From Ancistrus triradiatus (Eukaryota > Chordata > Actinopteri > Siluriformes > Loricariidae), in assembly GCA_025084515.1 (NCBI GenBank), contig JAJAGP010000238.1, positions 183,501-247,500 of the forward strand: a stretch of DNA of 64,000 nucleotides. The letters run 5' to 3'. Of the stretch, positions 43,826 through 56,864 are shown in pieces (position 1 is the first letter of the stretch; every line of letters starts with the position of its first letter). The notes under the pieces are model-generated. The model was not told where the DNA came from and made no database searches. It saw only the letters and a list, made by a program, of their open reading frames with translations. Both the position numbers and the translations under genes were made by a program.

Positions 43826-44353
43826 CCGTATTTTTCGAACCATAAGGCGCACTTAAAATCCTTTAACTTTCTCAAAAATCGACAGTGCGCCTTTAAATGC
43901 GGTGCGTCTAATGTATGAATTAATTCTGGTTGTGCTTTCTGAGCTAGAACCGATTGTAGATGGTACACGGCGCCTCATAAAAAATCTGTCCAAAATGTTT
44001 TTTTTAGCAACGGCCTTGGTAAGTTACGAAGCTTACGGCCATCGTAGTGCGCAGCATCGCGGAGTAATACGGTAAATGTGCTTTCAGCATTAGGGTACGT
44101 GCATTCATTCATTCATTCATTGTCGAAGCGGATTTCAAAACTCACCAACGCTATCAGTCACGCAGTACAAACATGGGCATAGAGCAGCTGTGAGAGAATT
44201 CAACATTAACGAATCAATGGTACGGAAGTGGAGGAAGCAAGAATACGCCCTGCGCCAGGTAAAGACCAAACTGAGCTTCCGACGGAACTTAAGAGTTTTG
44301 TTTCATTTAATGCGCCTTATAACCCAGTGCGCGTTATAGCCCGGAAAATACGG
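43826..44353 (+). mobile_element. pogo/Tigger-like non-autonomous element, copy 2
   Basis: Ends CCGTATTTTTCGAACCATAA and ...CCGGAAAATACGG, TA on each side (43824-43825, 44354-44355). The internal helix-turn-helix frame near 44176-44250 is REFNINESMVRKWRKQE as in copy 1 at 25194. ATTC repeats near 44098. No catalytic domain. It is better preserved at the left end than copy 1. Confidence 0.8.
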
Positions 44354-44514
44354 TAATAGGATGATTGGAATATGTCTCCATGGGTCATAAAAAGTTTAGT
44401 TCATAACAGTCTGCTGAAAGCAAAACAGGAGTTGAATGCTCCACAACACAGGCTGCAGTTAGTTAACCAATAGAGTAAGTGTTTTGCACTACAATCCATT
44501 ACTCACTAGATTAC

Positions 44515-45116
44515 TGTTACGGATCGCCATATAAAATAAACCATGAAAACAAAAATATAAACGGATTTTAAGACCCAGTTGCAGTCAGCTCCAGATGGTA
44601 ATGGTAAACCAAAGTATAATTAAATAAAAGAAACAAAGGTTCACCAAAAGAAAGTAAAAATAAAACAAAGAAAATCACGCTCATTACATGTTTACGCTAC
44701 GCCCTGTGTCTTTTGTACCGATCCTTGCGTTGCGGTTGTTGCCGCCGACTCTCGGTGCTAAGGTCCTTGGTATCGGTTTGCCTTGGCAGGCGAGCTGAAG
44801 TACGCTTATGACCTGTCTCAGCTATGCCAATGGTGTCGCATGCGCAGAGCACCGGAAGCCCGAGTGGAGCGGCCGCAAAAGCACACACAGGAGCTCCTTA
44901 GCACTTACAGGAGGCATGGCACTGACGCAGGGAAGAAAAAGACAAGACTAATGAATCAGCACAGCGTCCTTTTATGACTGCGGGGGGAACTTTAAATCCC
45001 CCCAATCGTGAAGGAGGAAGGGAGACCGCGTGAGAGGGAGGAGGCGGCAAAAAAAGCAGCCGAGGAAGTCCTCTGACCTCTAGCATCCAAAGGCAGGGCC
45101 CAGCGTGACTCCTAAA
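44515..45116 (-). mobile_element. LTR-like insert with 7-bp direct repeats
   Basis: A 602-base, CpG-rich block starting TGTTACGGATCGCC, flanked on both sides by AGATTAC (44508-44514 and 45117-45123). On the minus strand it has a TATA-like CATAAAAGG near 44975 within a GC-rich context and an AT-rich end. No coding frame of note. The exact repeat, size and promoter-like element suggest a solo LTR, but the minus strand starts TTTAGG rather than TG, so another kind of retroelement is possible. Confidence 0.55.
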
Positions 45117-45123
45117 AGATTAC

Positions 45124-45911
45124 ATGAAATGTTTCAACAATTTATTATAAAATAAGCCTTGTGTTAATGATTTTGGCCAACTGTAGGTTAATGCAAGTGT
45201 TTTAAACATTTAACTTAATTATCATTACTTATCATGAGGCTGAATCTCCATCTGCAGGAGCCATAATGTAACTGCAGTCATTTAAGGTGAAAACGTGAAT
45301 AAAAAGCTTTTGAATAAGAAGCCAACTTCAGCCTCATCTCCACTATGATACATCAAACACTGGTTAGACTCCCCAGTTCGTGATATAGTTAACTTATGGT
45401 GGATTTGACGAAACGTATCCCCATCATAAATCAGGGAGCAGCTGTACAATACAACTTCATTAATGCATATAATGCCTTATACAGTGTGGATTTTCTGTGG
45501 GTCTGAAACGGATTAATTCAATTTACATTACTCCTTACAGGAAAAATCTGCTCGGTTCTTGTCATTTTCAGTTCTCGACAAGCCTTCTGGAACAAATTAA
45601 CAACTGAGAAATAATACAAGACCCGCTAGTGGTGTTTGTTATTAGTTTTAGATTCAATTTTCTCTCTGCATTTTGCATACATCAGAGTAAACACAGAATA
45701 AATAAACCAGGTAAATCCCTTGTTTTGATGGGTATCATCTCCTTGTTCAGGTATAACTCCCCAGGGTGTACCCGAGGTACTCTTTGGGGTGCTTCCTTTT
45801 GAAGCGGTTGAACAGGTTCAGTGTGTTTGCACATTGCACATCTGGTCTTTTCATAGTTTGTTTGTGTAGAGTCCATTGTGTAAAATGAAAACCAATTCCA
45901 TATCACTAATG
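45124..45911. other. intronic sequence, no feature recognised
   Basis: No gene or named repeat seen. Confidence 0.5.
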
Positions 45912-46258
45912 ATTCATTCATTCATTCACTTATCTCCTTATTCCTGGTCAGTGTTGTGGGAAAGCCGATGCCTAGCCAGCAACACAGGGCACAAGGCAGG
46001 AACAACCCTAGACAGGGTGCCAATCAATCGTAGGGCACACAGACTCACCCACTCACACAATAAGGGCACCTTTACAAACACCAATTCACCCAACACACAT
46101 CTTTGGAATGTGGAAGGAAACCAGAGTACCAGAGTAAACCCCCGCAGACACAGGAAGGACATGAAAACTCAACATAGGTGGAGTCTGAGATCGGGATCAA
46201 ACCCAAGACACTGGAGCTGTGAGGGGAAGATGCTAACTGCTGTGCCATCATGCCGCCC
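45912..46258 (-). repeat. SINE type 1, full length with (ATTC)n tail
   Basis: Minus-orientation. (ATTC)4 tail at the left, GGGCACAAGGCAGGAACAAC, ACACATCTTTGGAATGTGG, B-box-like GGGTTTGATCCC and the head complement ending TGCCATCATGCCGCC at 46258. It makes a chance 143-codon open frame on the plus strand. Confidence 0.85.
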
Positions 46259-46267
46259 AACTGATGA

Positions 46268-46435
46268 TGTACATTTACCCATCCATAGCAACTTACAACT
46301 GATATAATTGTACAATCGAAGTAATTCTGGTTTAGGCTAAAGAACCCTACAGTAGCAGCTTGACAGAGGTACAATTTGAACCTTGGACCTTCTCGCCCAT
46401 AGTTCGGTACAGTCTTTAACCAATAAGCCACCACT
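46268..46435 (-). repeat. SINE type 2, decayed
   Basis: Minus-orientation copy: ATAGCAACTTACAACTGATA, GTAGCAGCTTGACAGAGG, GAACCTTGGACCTTCTCG, head complement near 46430. Directly next to a type 1 SINE. Confidence 0.78.
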
Positions 46436-46555
46436 GATGATAGACAATGATGATTTAAAACGATCTTAGTGCCCACTACAGAAATATACTGTATCCAAAC
46501 TGTTTTTTTTTCCACCATGAGGTACATGGCCACTCAAATGCACAAAGTTTGGTGT

Positions 46556-46675
46556 TAGGTGGCACGGTGGCACAGCGGTTAGAGCCGTTACCTCACAGCT
46601 CATGAGATCCCTGGTTCGATTGTTGACCCAGACCCTGCCTGTGTGGAGTTCGCATGTACTCTTTGTTGGGGGTGG
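46556..46675 (+). repeat. SINE type 1, head only
   Basis: Plus orientation: A-box-like GTGGCACAGCGGTTAGAGCC, B-box-like TGGTTCGATTG, then CCTGCCTGTGTGGAGTTCGC. Broken at 46675 where MITE Q starts. Confidence 0.82.
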
Positions 46676-46986
46676 ATATTGAAAAGAACCTCAGGATTTC
46701 ACGATATGCGTCACAATACATGGGTCACAAAATTATATCACCATACATTGCAATACTCCACACAGCTCACTGAAAATATAAAAACAGCTGAAATACAAGT
46801 TGTGGTGTACAGTTTGAGTCGTCTTAATAGATCACATCACATTGATAATTGAGCGGACAAAGTGAGTCAAAACACTGTACTGCGACATCTACAGGAGCAG
46901 ATATTGTAGTTTACACCCCGTTTAAAATGTTTTTTTCTTCCTTCAAATGAACTTGAATATTTTGAGCTGAAAATCGGTGTAGTATA
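46676..46986 (-). repeat. AT-rich MITE Q, copy 2
   Basis: Inverted relative of 35165-35505: CACGATATGCGTCACAATAC, ACATCTACAGGAGCAGA, GTAGTTTACACCCCGTTTAA. Sits between a SINE head and a Tc1 copy. Confidence 0.68.
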
Positions 46987-46989
46987 TAT

Positions 46990-47545
46990 TGACCTTGTTA
47001 TCTGTATAAAAGACACTTGTCCACAGCCTCAAACAGTCAGACTCCAAACTCAACCATGGCCAAGACCAAAGAGCTGTCGAAGGACACCGGAAAGAAAATT
47101 GTAGACCTGCACCAGGCTTGGAAGAGTGAATCTACAATAGGCAAGCAGGTTGGTGTGAATAAATCAACTGTGGGAGCAACTGTAAGAAAATGGAAAACAC
47201 ACAAGACCATTGATAATCTCCCTCGATCTCTCATCCCATGGGGTCAAAATAAACATGAGAACGGAGAGCAAAAATTACAGAACTACACGGAGGGACCTGA
47301 TGAATGACCTGCAGAGAGCTAGGACCAAAGTAATAAAGGCTACCATCAGTAACACACTACGCCGAGAGGGACTCAGATCCTGCAGTGCCAGGCATGTTCC
47401 CCAGGCCCGTCTGAAGTTTGCCAGAAAACATATGGATTATGTAGAATAGGACTGGAAGAATATCATGTGGTCAGATGAAACCAAAATAGAACTTTAGGAG
47501 AATTTGCACAATCAGTGGCTGACTAAATACTTTTTTGCCCCACTG
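46990..47545 (+). mobile_element. Tc1/mariner family A, internally deleted
   Basis: Plus-strand copy without the left terminal repeat. The transposase start at 47059 opens an intact N-terminal frame of ~75 codons (MAKTKELSKDTGKKIVDLHQ..., GKQVGVNKSTVGATVRKWK), then frameshifts. The first catalytic Asp region is present (MWSDETKIEL, 47465-47494), after which it jumps to the terminal region and the right end at 47545 (before TA). The last two catalytic residues are deleted. Confidence 0.9.
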
Positions 47546-47646
47546 TACCTGCATGTAACACCCAACCTGGCTAATACATTTAAACTGCTGCCAACAGTTT
47601 GTCACAAAAGAAGAATGGCAATTGAGTTAGGAGCAAAAACGCTTAC

Positions 47647-47727
47647 CTTAGAAAGGCCTCCGACTTCCAAATAGAAACAGATGATAAAGATGTTCCAGGC
47701 CACCCACAGTGCCGTCCACACAGCATA
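47647..47727 (-). CDS. nkain4: NKAIN gene, exon 3
   Basis: An 81-bp exon (27 codons, phase 0 on both sides) on the minus strand. It encodes YAVWTALWVAWNIFIICFYL followed by EVGGLSK, which is membrane segment 3 and the start of the following loop. Acceptor TTTTGCAG next to 47727, donor GTAAGC from 47646. The composition (AWN-FIICFYLEVGGLSK) is nearly invariant in NKAIN3/4 and differs from the QLSQ/GLSKET ends of NKAIN1/2. It joins exons 2 and 4 in frame. Only ~100 bases from a Tc1 copy. Confidence 0.96.
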
Positions 47728-49219
47728 CTGCAAAAGACACCAGACACATTTCAGAATTTATGGGCATGCTCTCACATGCTGGTCACGTAGATTATGTGCT
47801 TACCCTAAGAGCAGCACAACATAACTGATAGCATCTAAGTGGAGAGCTCAACAATAAGTGCATCCCATTCTTTTTAATTTACACATTTTAATCTACACAT
47901 GTAATGTCACTGAATCACTGAAAATCAGTGGGAGATTCTGCATAAACTATGACTTCCAGATTGACTGTTACATTTGGTCTACTGGTTTTATCATCCAACT
48001 TCACTGATGAAGTAGCATTAAATAACTTGTGTTTATTTTTGTAAAATTCATGTCTTAGTAATTAAAAGGATGTGATAAAGATACTTAAATGTTGTATTCT
48101 GACAGCTTTTTTTGTGGAAATTTGTAAGACACCATTATCCTGCAATTAGGCCTATTACAACCAGGAAATTTTAGCTGATGATCAGCTGTCACATAAGTAA
48201 CTGCGATTAACGATTTAATCGTCTGTTCATTGAACACAACTAATGAAGTACAAGCCTAAAGTGACTTGCTTACTAGCCATATTTGATTAGCACCTAGTAC
48301 TGATTACTGTCAAAATGATGCACTGCATGTGTGCGCGCACAAAAACTCACACAAATGACAAATGACAAAAGTGAAAATATCAGCAAAAAATCTTTCCTCA
48401 GTTATTTCTGCTAGTATACATGCCAAAAATATATAATTAACTACACAGCTAACAAATACACCAACATTACTCAGCGCTGCCCTCTAAACAGGTTTAGCAC
48501 AAAGTTAGAAGGTCAGACTTTTTCTGTTGTCATTAACTCCATTATGTCTCAATGACTGCATTTACTGCGTTCTGTTATTCAGACTTAGTTGCCTCAACCC
48601 AGTACACCCAATTCACATTCTGCTTGTTGCAGGTATCTACCAACTTTGGAAAATTACTGTAGTCATACATAATTGTGATAATTTCAGTGAACTGTGATTA
48701 GATGATTATGTAATATTTATGACAGCCCGAAATGCAATGACACAGTCACTTCAAATAAACCTGCCAGTTAAGGCTGAACATACACTAGAAGGCTCTGAAA
48801 AGATTTAAAAAAAACTAAAGTCTGACACCCTCTCACATCTACAGAGGTTTAGTCACGGATCATGATTTATCAAAGACTCTGGATCTTGAATGGTCACTAA
48901 TTGCAAGACTGCAACTAGATTCCTTTAATATTATTTATTTAGCTAATTTACTTCCTTTGATTACTTTTTTATGTTTATTTTCTCTATTCTATAACCCCAT
49001 TTTAGGTACTGTATCCTGATAATATAGCCCATAGTTTCAGCACTGCAAGGACAACAATGCCTTTCATACTTGACTACACACATATGTATATATATATGTG
49101 TCTCTGTGTGCGTGTGTGCGTGTGTGTATATATATATATCCAAAAAAGGATTCCAGATAGATAAATGCAGATAACTTTAGTAGGAGATGTAGAGATGATA
49201 CAAATTTAGAAGAACTACA
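47728..49219. other. intronic sequence, no feature recognised
   Basis: About 1.5 kb. On the gene strand it is the 3' part of the intron before exon 3. AT-rich, with a short TA/TG run near 49085-49140. No gene seen. Confidence 0.5.
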
Positions 49220-49334
49220 CAGAATTTCAAGAGGAACAGGACGTTTTGGACAGAGGTCGTACATCAGCTGCGCTTTAAGCACTTTGAAGCACTTTGATGA
49301 AAGACCGAAACGTCCTGTTCCTCTGGAAATTCTG
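49220..49334. repeat. inverted repeat, 30-bp arms
   Basis: Arms 49220-49249 and 49305-49334 are reverse complements with two mismatches (core GAGGAACAGGACGTTT). The 55-base loop holds the direct repeat GCACTTTGAA. Could form a hairpin in RNA or be the end of a foldback element. Confidence 0.85.
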
Positions 49335-49360
49335 TATGTGTGTGTATGTGTGTGTGTTAT

Positions 49361-49421
49361 ATTGCCAAGAGTATTTGCATCCCATTCTTAATCCATAGGG
49401 TTTAATATGATGTTGGTCCAC
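49361..49421 (-). mobile_element. Tc1-like terminal scrap, family M
   Basis: About 60 bases (TATTGCCAAGAGTATTTGC..., CATTCTTAATCCATAGGG, TTTAATATGA) that resemble the 3' end of a further Tc1-like family, read on the minus strand. Too short for more. Confidence 0.55.
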
Positions 49422-49947
49422 CATTTGCAGCTACACACGTGGACAAAATTGTTGGTACCTCTCAGTTAATGAAAGAAAAAAACACAATGGTAACAGAAAT
49501 AACTTTAATCTGACAAAAGTAATAATAAATACAAAGTCTATGAAAATGAACAAATGAAAGTCAGACATTGCTTTTCAACCATGCTTCAACAGAATTATTT
49601 ATAAAAATAAACTCATGAAACAGGTCTGGACAGAAATGATGGTACCCCTGAAAAATGTGACCAAAGAGACATGTTAAATCAAGGTGTGTTCACTAATTAG
49701 CATCACAGGTGTCTACAATCTTGTAATCAGTCACTGGGTCTATATATAGGGCTTCAGGTAGTCACTGTGCTGTTTGGTGACAAGGTGTGTACCACACTCA
49801 ACATGGACCAGAGGAAGCAAAGGAAAGAGTTGTCTCAGGACAGTAGAAGGAAAATTATAGACAAGCATGTTAAAGGTAAAGGTTATAATACCATCTCCAA
49901 GCAGCTTGATGTTCCTGTGACCACAGCTGCATATATTATTCAGAAAT

Positions 49948-52900
49948 ATTATTTAAATAATTATTCAGAGCAGGGGTCAGGCAGCAGACAGACCGGCTTA
50001 ACCAACTGTCTGCTGGTAGCCATGCACCGTCACCCAGAACCCACATTATTGAAACTGTGTCTGTTACCCGCATCTGCCCTAAACGTAAACGCTCTCAAAA
50101 AGTCTGTTTTAATAACCTCAGTAGTATAAACACAGATAGCTGCCAAAGAAAGAACAACATTAGACTAAAGCTAGGACTACTTAACATTAGATCACTTACA
50201 AACAAAGCAGTAATTGTCAATGAAATGATCACTGATAAACGCTTACACGCTCTCTGTCTCACTGAAACTTGGATTAGACCTGATGAATATTTAGCCTTAA
50301 ATGAAGCCTCACCTCCTGGATACAGTCATGCTAGTCGCCCTCGTCCTAATGGTCGGGGGGGAGACATAGCCACAATTTTTGACAAAGAGTAAGTTAGGGT
50401 TTGTTTGGTTGGTTTTTTTTTTTTTTTTTTGTTTGTTGGGTTTGTTTGTTGTTTTGTTTTGTGTGTTTGGGTTTTTGTTTTGTTTGTATGGGTTTGTTTT
50501 TTTTTGTTTTGTTGGTTTGGTTTTGTTTTTTTTTGTGGTGTGTTTTTTGTTTTGTGTTGTGTTTTTTTTTTTTTTTGTTTTTTGTGTTGATGGGTTTTTT
50601 GGGTTTACAGCTAAATCCCATTACAACAAAAAAAAAATAAAGGCAATTCCTTTTTTTTGAAATACTGAATTCTTAAAATGGTGACTGATCCATTCGTTAT
50701 GGAATTCCCCAAACAAAAAAAACCACAACTTCTTTTCAGCCTTATCCACTATTTACTTACAACTTACTAAAAATACCAACAATTCCCGCCGCCTGGTCCC
50801 CCCCTATTTCCAGAAGTTCTTCCAGGAATTTGCTAACTTTCTTTTCCCTGCTTACTACGTGTCCCAACAACAGAGTAAGGTTTTTAAATTGTAAAGGTGA
50901 TTTTTCAATATTCTCCACCTTTGACAATGAGCAGAAATCCCTTAAAATTGCTTGTTCGAGTTTCCATCTTAGAATCCATGTGTATCATCCAATAATGTTG
51001 ATGGGAACCAAACACCCCCACCTGCTGTAACATCATACTTTAGATCTAATATTAAACATTTGGTTATCAATATAGATAACCTTGATGTTTTTTCTTTTCC
51101 TCCCCCGCAAAAGTTTGATTTCGATTCAGATCACTTAAATCCTTTTTAGTTAAAAATTTGAAGCTAAATCCCCTCTAATAATAAAATCCTGCTTCTCTGC
51201 TCGTTAATCCAACAGCAACAACACCAAGCTCACTATCACATCTGCTTACTTTCCAAGCTGCGTTTATTTAAAAAAAAAAACCTACCAGACTTAAATTTAA
51301 TACCAACCTACGGAATTAAATCCCATCTTGAGTGTTGTTAATAAGCAAATTAGAATGTTGGTGCTTCACTCCAACCCTGACACGACTGCCCCTGCCTAGG
51401 GGTCCAAACCGGATTAGGGAAAAAAGGCTAGCAACCATGGTACAATGAACCACAAATACTCGCGTTCAAAAAAGCCCCTAAGGCCCCGACGGGCGGTCCC
51501 GAGAACGGGGGCCGGATCTTCAGGTCCCGGAAGCCGCCGGTATTAGACTTTGCAAAACCCCAGAGCAAGATATTCAGTCAACGTAACTGAATGAGGGGAT
51601 GAGGAGACTGAGTATAAAGACTCATACAAAAGGTGGTATGGGCACTTGCTGAGGTGGGGGAGGATCCAAACCTTACCTTTAAAAAAAAAGCAAAAGACAC
51701 CACGGCAATTTGGGAGCGCGAAGTTGGAGACTGTCCAAATTTGGAGTGTTTTTTAAGAATTGCTTTTGGAGGGAACAGCATGGCAAAAGAGTACAAGCAA
51801 TGGCCCCCTCCACTTAAAAAGCTAAAAAAATGCTGCCATACTTTCTCTTCATCATGAGAGAAATAATAAGAATAAATCCAAGATTTCTCTTTTAAATTTA
51901 CCAGTCCTCCAAATTTTAACAAAAAACCCCCAACACAGAAAGAAAAGTGAAACTCTCTCTCTCTCCCATTCTTGGTGTAATTTTTAAAACCAGTAATGAT
52001 TTCCTGACTTTTCTTTAAAATGAATAAGATATAAACATTAGGGCATAAAACTCAATATGCATAAAACTCAATGCTCATCACATCACCAAACGTTCAGCAA
52101 CCCTCCGAATGCAGCACTAGTGAAGCACCAAAAATCGGGTTCAATTTAGCCATAAATCAAGGATTTAGATCTTTTTAAACCCCAATTTACTAATACTGAA
52201 CTAATCCTCACTGATTTCAAGCTCGTCTAAGTCATCCCAACAAATTGTTTTTGTTAGATAATCCAATTCCCTACCACCGGTCGAACTCAAAACACAAGTA
52301 TTACCTAGTGTTTATAGAGCCAGTGTTAGTTATTTTAAATTCCATCCCCCCTTAAACCTTAGGCCCTATGTGCCCGATCCTTTAAGTCTGAAGAGTTCTG
52401 GCCGTTTGTTTGATCAAAACCCACTGAATTTAAAAAAGCCACTCTTGGAACCCCTTGTGTGATATTCTAATTATAAGACCAATTTCAAATCTATAACCGT
52501 TTTTCCTGTTCCAAAATTTAGAAAAAGCTGGTCCCTATTCAGCAGCTCTGTAGTTAGTCACCCTCCCAAAGGAATGAATTTAATGAAAACATTTCAGTCC
52601 CTGGCTTCAGGCCCCCATCCATAGTACTGAAACAGCAATTAAATTAAAGGGGTACTAAATACTTGTTAATGTCCTCAGATAAGGGATGTTGTTTCTTTTT
52701 TCCCCTTGTTCGCTGGTTAGATTTAAGTGTAGCATTTTGACACACCTATAGATCCATGAAATGTTTTTTAAAACTAAACAGACTAGAAACATACTGTATG
52801 TATTAAGGATCAGCAACTTTTTCCTTGGGTTTTTAAAATCCTACTTTAAAACTTTTTTTAAACTGACCGGTTTTCCAGTTTGTTCAAATATAAATAATCT

Positions 52901-55116
52901 AAAGATCTAAGCGTTCTGTCAAAAGTTGAAGTATGGCGTTCCTCAGGGGTCAGTGCTGGCCCGCTTTTAATTCTCCCCTCCTTGTACATGCTGCCACTAG
53001 GCTCCGTTTTTATTCGTAAACATGGCATTTAAATTGTCCCCTTCCACTGCTATGCAGATGAAATACACAGCTGTACATATCAGCAAAAACAATGACAGCC
53101 CTTACAATCAACAAAATCGAGGAACTGTGTAAAAGGAAAATAAAGATTTGAAGTTATTTAAAATTTTAATAATTTTTCTCTTTAACTTAACCAACTCAGA
53201 TAAACTGAGGTGCTATTAGTGGGAAGTGGGACCCAAAGGCTTGTGAAGAAGAACAAGGTTTAGCTACACTCTCCTAAAATCTAGATGGCGTTCCAGTATT
53301 TGCCCATTCCGTCTGTAAAAAAAAACCTTAGGGTCACATTTGACTCAGAATCCTCTCCTCCCCTTTGATGCGCACTTTTACAGCATCACCTTTCGAATGG
53401 CTTTTCTTTCATTAACGTAATATCCTCAAAAAACTTAGAAAAATATCATCCCTCTCTTTTAAATGATGCAGAAAAAACTTTGTTTCTGCCGTTTATTAAC
53501 CTCAAAGGTTTGGATTTACTGGTAACGCCCTTTAACTTTACCTGGGATGCCTCCTAAGTAAACTCCTATAAATAAACTTCAGCCCTAGTTCCAGAATTGC
53601 AAGCTTGGCCCGGTGCTAACTCAACTAGAAAAATTGATCATATCCACTCCTGTTTTTCCTATCATTCACTTGGCACTGGTTTACCAGTCCAAATTCTTCC
53701 CCGCATTGATTACAAAAATACTTCTTTATTATAACTTTTATAAGCTCCTACATGGCCTGGCCCCCACATATCTGAGTGAACCTCTTTTATAGAGTTTTAC
53801 TATCCAACTCGTCTACTTCTTTCGTTCGCAGGGTGCCAGGACCTTCTTTTTAGTTCCCTAGAATTAAAAAAGTCACAGCCAAGGGAAAAAAGGCTTTCCC
53901 TCATAATCAATGATGGCCCCCCCCCCCCAAGACTATGGAAATTAAACTTTTCCCACTAACTAATCGTTTCGAAATTTCAGACCACCCTCCAAAGTTTTAA
54001 AGTCCTTAGGCTAAAGACATACTGATTTTACCGACGCAGGCCCCCTTTTTTTTGACTAATTTTAGACCAGGTTGCAATGGCTTTGGTTGCTGGGGTGCCG
54101 GAGTCCCTGGAGTCATGGTTTCTGGCCCCTGGCCCCTTGCCTTTGTCCCGCTAAGCCCGGGAGTGGTTTTTCGAGTGGGGGGCGGGTCTTGGGCCTTGAA
54201 CTAGGCCTTCGGGTCCCTTCCGTGATTCTTGACTCTCATGCATTCCTTGCCTTTAGAATAAGGGCAGAGCTGGGGTTTATCGTTAGTCAAAAGAGTCCTT
54301 TTATGGTGATCAGAGACGGTTTTGGTTTTGCTGTCTTCTTCTGCCTGCTCGTGGGGTTTGCCCAATGTCTCCAATGTGATCCCTCTTTGGCTTTGTTGTG
54401 TCTACCAGTGTTCTCCTCTTTTCTAGCTTGTTTTTCCTCCTACTATGCGCTATAGATCTAATGCTGTCGGGGTACTCATGCTAACACTTGCCAATCATGG
54501 GATTGACATGGCCCCCCCCCCCCATCATTTGAATTGTTAATAAACACTGTGCTTCTTAAATCAATAACCTACATTTTACATTTTCTTGTTTTCTCCCCCT
54601 TTTCCCTTTCCCTCTCCGAGCTGTGTTTTCCCCGGCAACAGTTTCCGGCCCCACAAACATATGGTACATTTCTGATGGAGCTTCCACGTGCATAATTTTA
54701 AACATTCCACATTTTATTTGTTATATTTCGACCATGGACTCTCCCATGAAACTTTTTTTAGTTTCTCCGCTCCTTAGAATTTAATCATCATATAACCCCC
54801 GGCCCTTTAATGGTCGATGTTTCCATACTTCACATTCTACTATTTCAAAAACTTTGGACTCCATGCTTTTAGTTCGCTCTTAGTAATTTTATCATCTACC
54901 GCCCGCCCCAAGGAAGGTTGGTCCCTTTTTGAGTCTTGGTCCTCCCAAGGTTTCTTCCTAGAACTAGGGAGTTTTTCCTTGCCACTGTCGCCCTAGGCTT
55001 GCTCAATTTGAGATTGGACGTAGTTATTAGGAGATAATCTAAACCTGTAAAGTTGCTTTGAGACAATGCTCCATTGTAAAAAGCGCTATATAAATAAATC
55101 TGACTTGACTTGACTT
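49948..55116 (+). mobile_element. L2-like (CR1-clade type) LINE inserted in Tc1
   Basis: A LINE-type element. Near 50165-50392 an intact frame of the AP-endonuclease domain reads LLNIRSLTNKAVIVNEMITD, ALCLTETWIRPDEY and GYSHASRPRPNGRGG. Then the sequence degrades. Reverse-transcriptase traces follow near 52925-53090 (YGVPQGSVL-like, then CYADE at the usual YADD site), and the C-terminal LAPTYLSE-like region near 53755-53780. The 3' end is GGGAGTTTTTCCTTGCCACT... with the tail (ACTTG)3. It ends at 55116. No intact ORF2. Confidence 0.85.
50396..50620. repeat. G/T-only low-complexity block
   Basis: About 225 bases almost without A or C on the plus strand. T-runs of up to ~18 are mixed with G. 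It breaks the LINE frame abruptly; open frames on both strands here are composition artefacts. Confidence 0.85.
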
Positions 55117-56210
55117 GAAATTTAAGACCCATGGGACTGTAGCGAACCTCCCTGGACGTGGACGCAGGAGGAAAATTGATGACAAATCAAAGAGACTGAT
55201 AATACGAATGGTAACAAAAGAGACAAGAAAAACTTCTAAAGAGATTAAAGGTGAACTTCCAGATCAAGGAACATCAGTGTCAGTGTATGTTTTAGCCAAA
55301 GTGGACTTAATGGGAGATGACCAAGGAGGACACCATTGTTGAAAACAAAACATAAAAAAGCCAGACTGCAATTTGCCAAACTACATGTTGACAAGCCACA
55401 AAGCTTCTGGGAGAATGTCCTATGGAGAGATGAGACAAAAATAGAACTTTTTGGCAAGGCACATCAACTCTGTTCACAGACGGAAAATTGAAGCATATCA
55501 AGAAAAGAACACTGTTCCTACTGTGAAACATGGAGGAGGCTCTGTTATGTTCTGGGGCTGCTTTGTTGCATATGGCACAGGGTGTCTTGAACCTGTGCAG
55601 GATACAATGAAGTCTCAAGACTATCAAGGAATTCTAGAGAGAAATGTGCTGCCCAGTGTCAGAAAGCTTGGTCTCAGTCGCAGGTCATGGTCTTGCAACA
55701 GGATAATGACCCAAAACACACATCTAACAACACCCAAGAATGGCTAAGAGGAAAACACTGGACTATTCTGAAGTGGCCTTCTATGAGCCCTGGCCTAAAT
55801 CCTATTGAGCATCTTTGGAAGGAGCTGAAACAGGTCGTCTGGAAAAGGCACCCTTCAAACCTGAGACAACTGGAGCAGTTTGCTCATGAGGAGTGGGCCA
55901 AAATACCTGCTGAGAGGGGCAGAAGTCTCATTGACAGATACAGGAATCGTTTGATTGCAGTGATTGCCTCAAAAGGTTGTGCAACAAAATATTAAGTTAA
56001 GGGTACCATCATTTCTGTCCAGGCCTGTTTCATGTGTTTATTTTTTTTAATAATTCTGTTGAAGCATGGTTGAAAAGCAATGTCTGACTTTCATTTGTTC
56101 ATTTTCATAGACTTTGTATTTATTATTACTTTTGCCAGATTAAAGTTATTTCTGTTACCATTGTGGGTTTTTCTTTCATTAACTGAGGGGTGCCAACAAT
56201 TTTGTCCATG

Positions 56211-56864
<654 letters not shown>

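Noticed and set aside
44697..44977. Overlapping short frames in the CpG-rich insert
   Set aside because: GC-rich chance frames inside an LTR-like block; no protein motif.
45876..46307. 143-codon open frame on the plus strand
   Set aside because: Lies across a type 1 SINE in reverse orientation.
50379..50660. Phe/Val/Cys-rich and Lys/Gln/Asn-rich frames on both strands
   Set aside because: Products of a G/T-only low-complexity block, probably a sequencing or assembly artefact.
54072..54455. 127-codon open frame on the plus strand
   Set aside because: Sits in the 3' part of the damaged LINE; no domain and no splice context.
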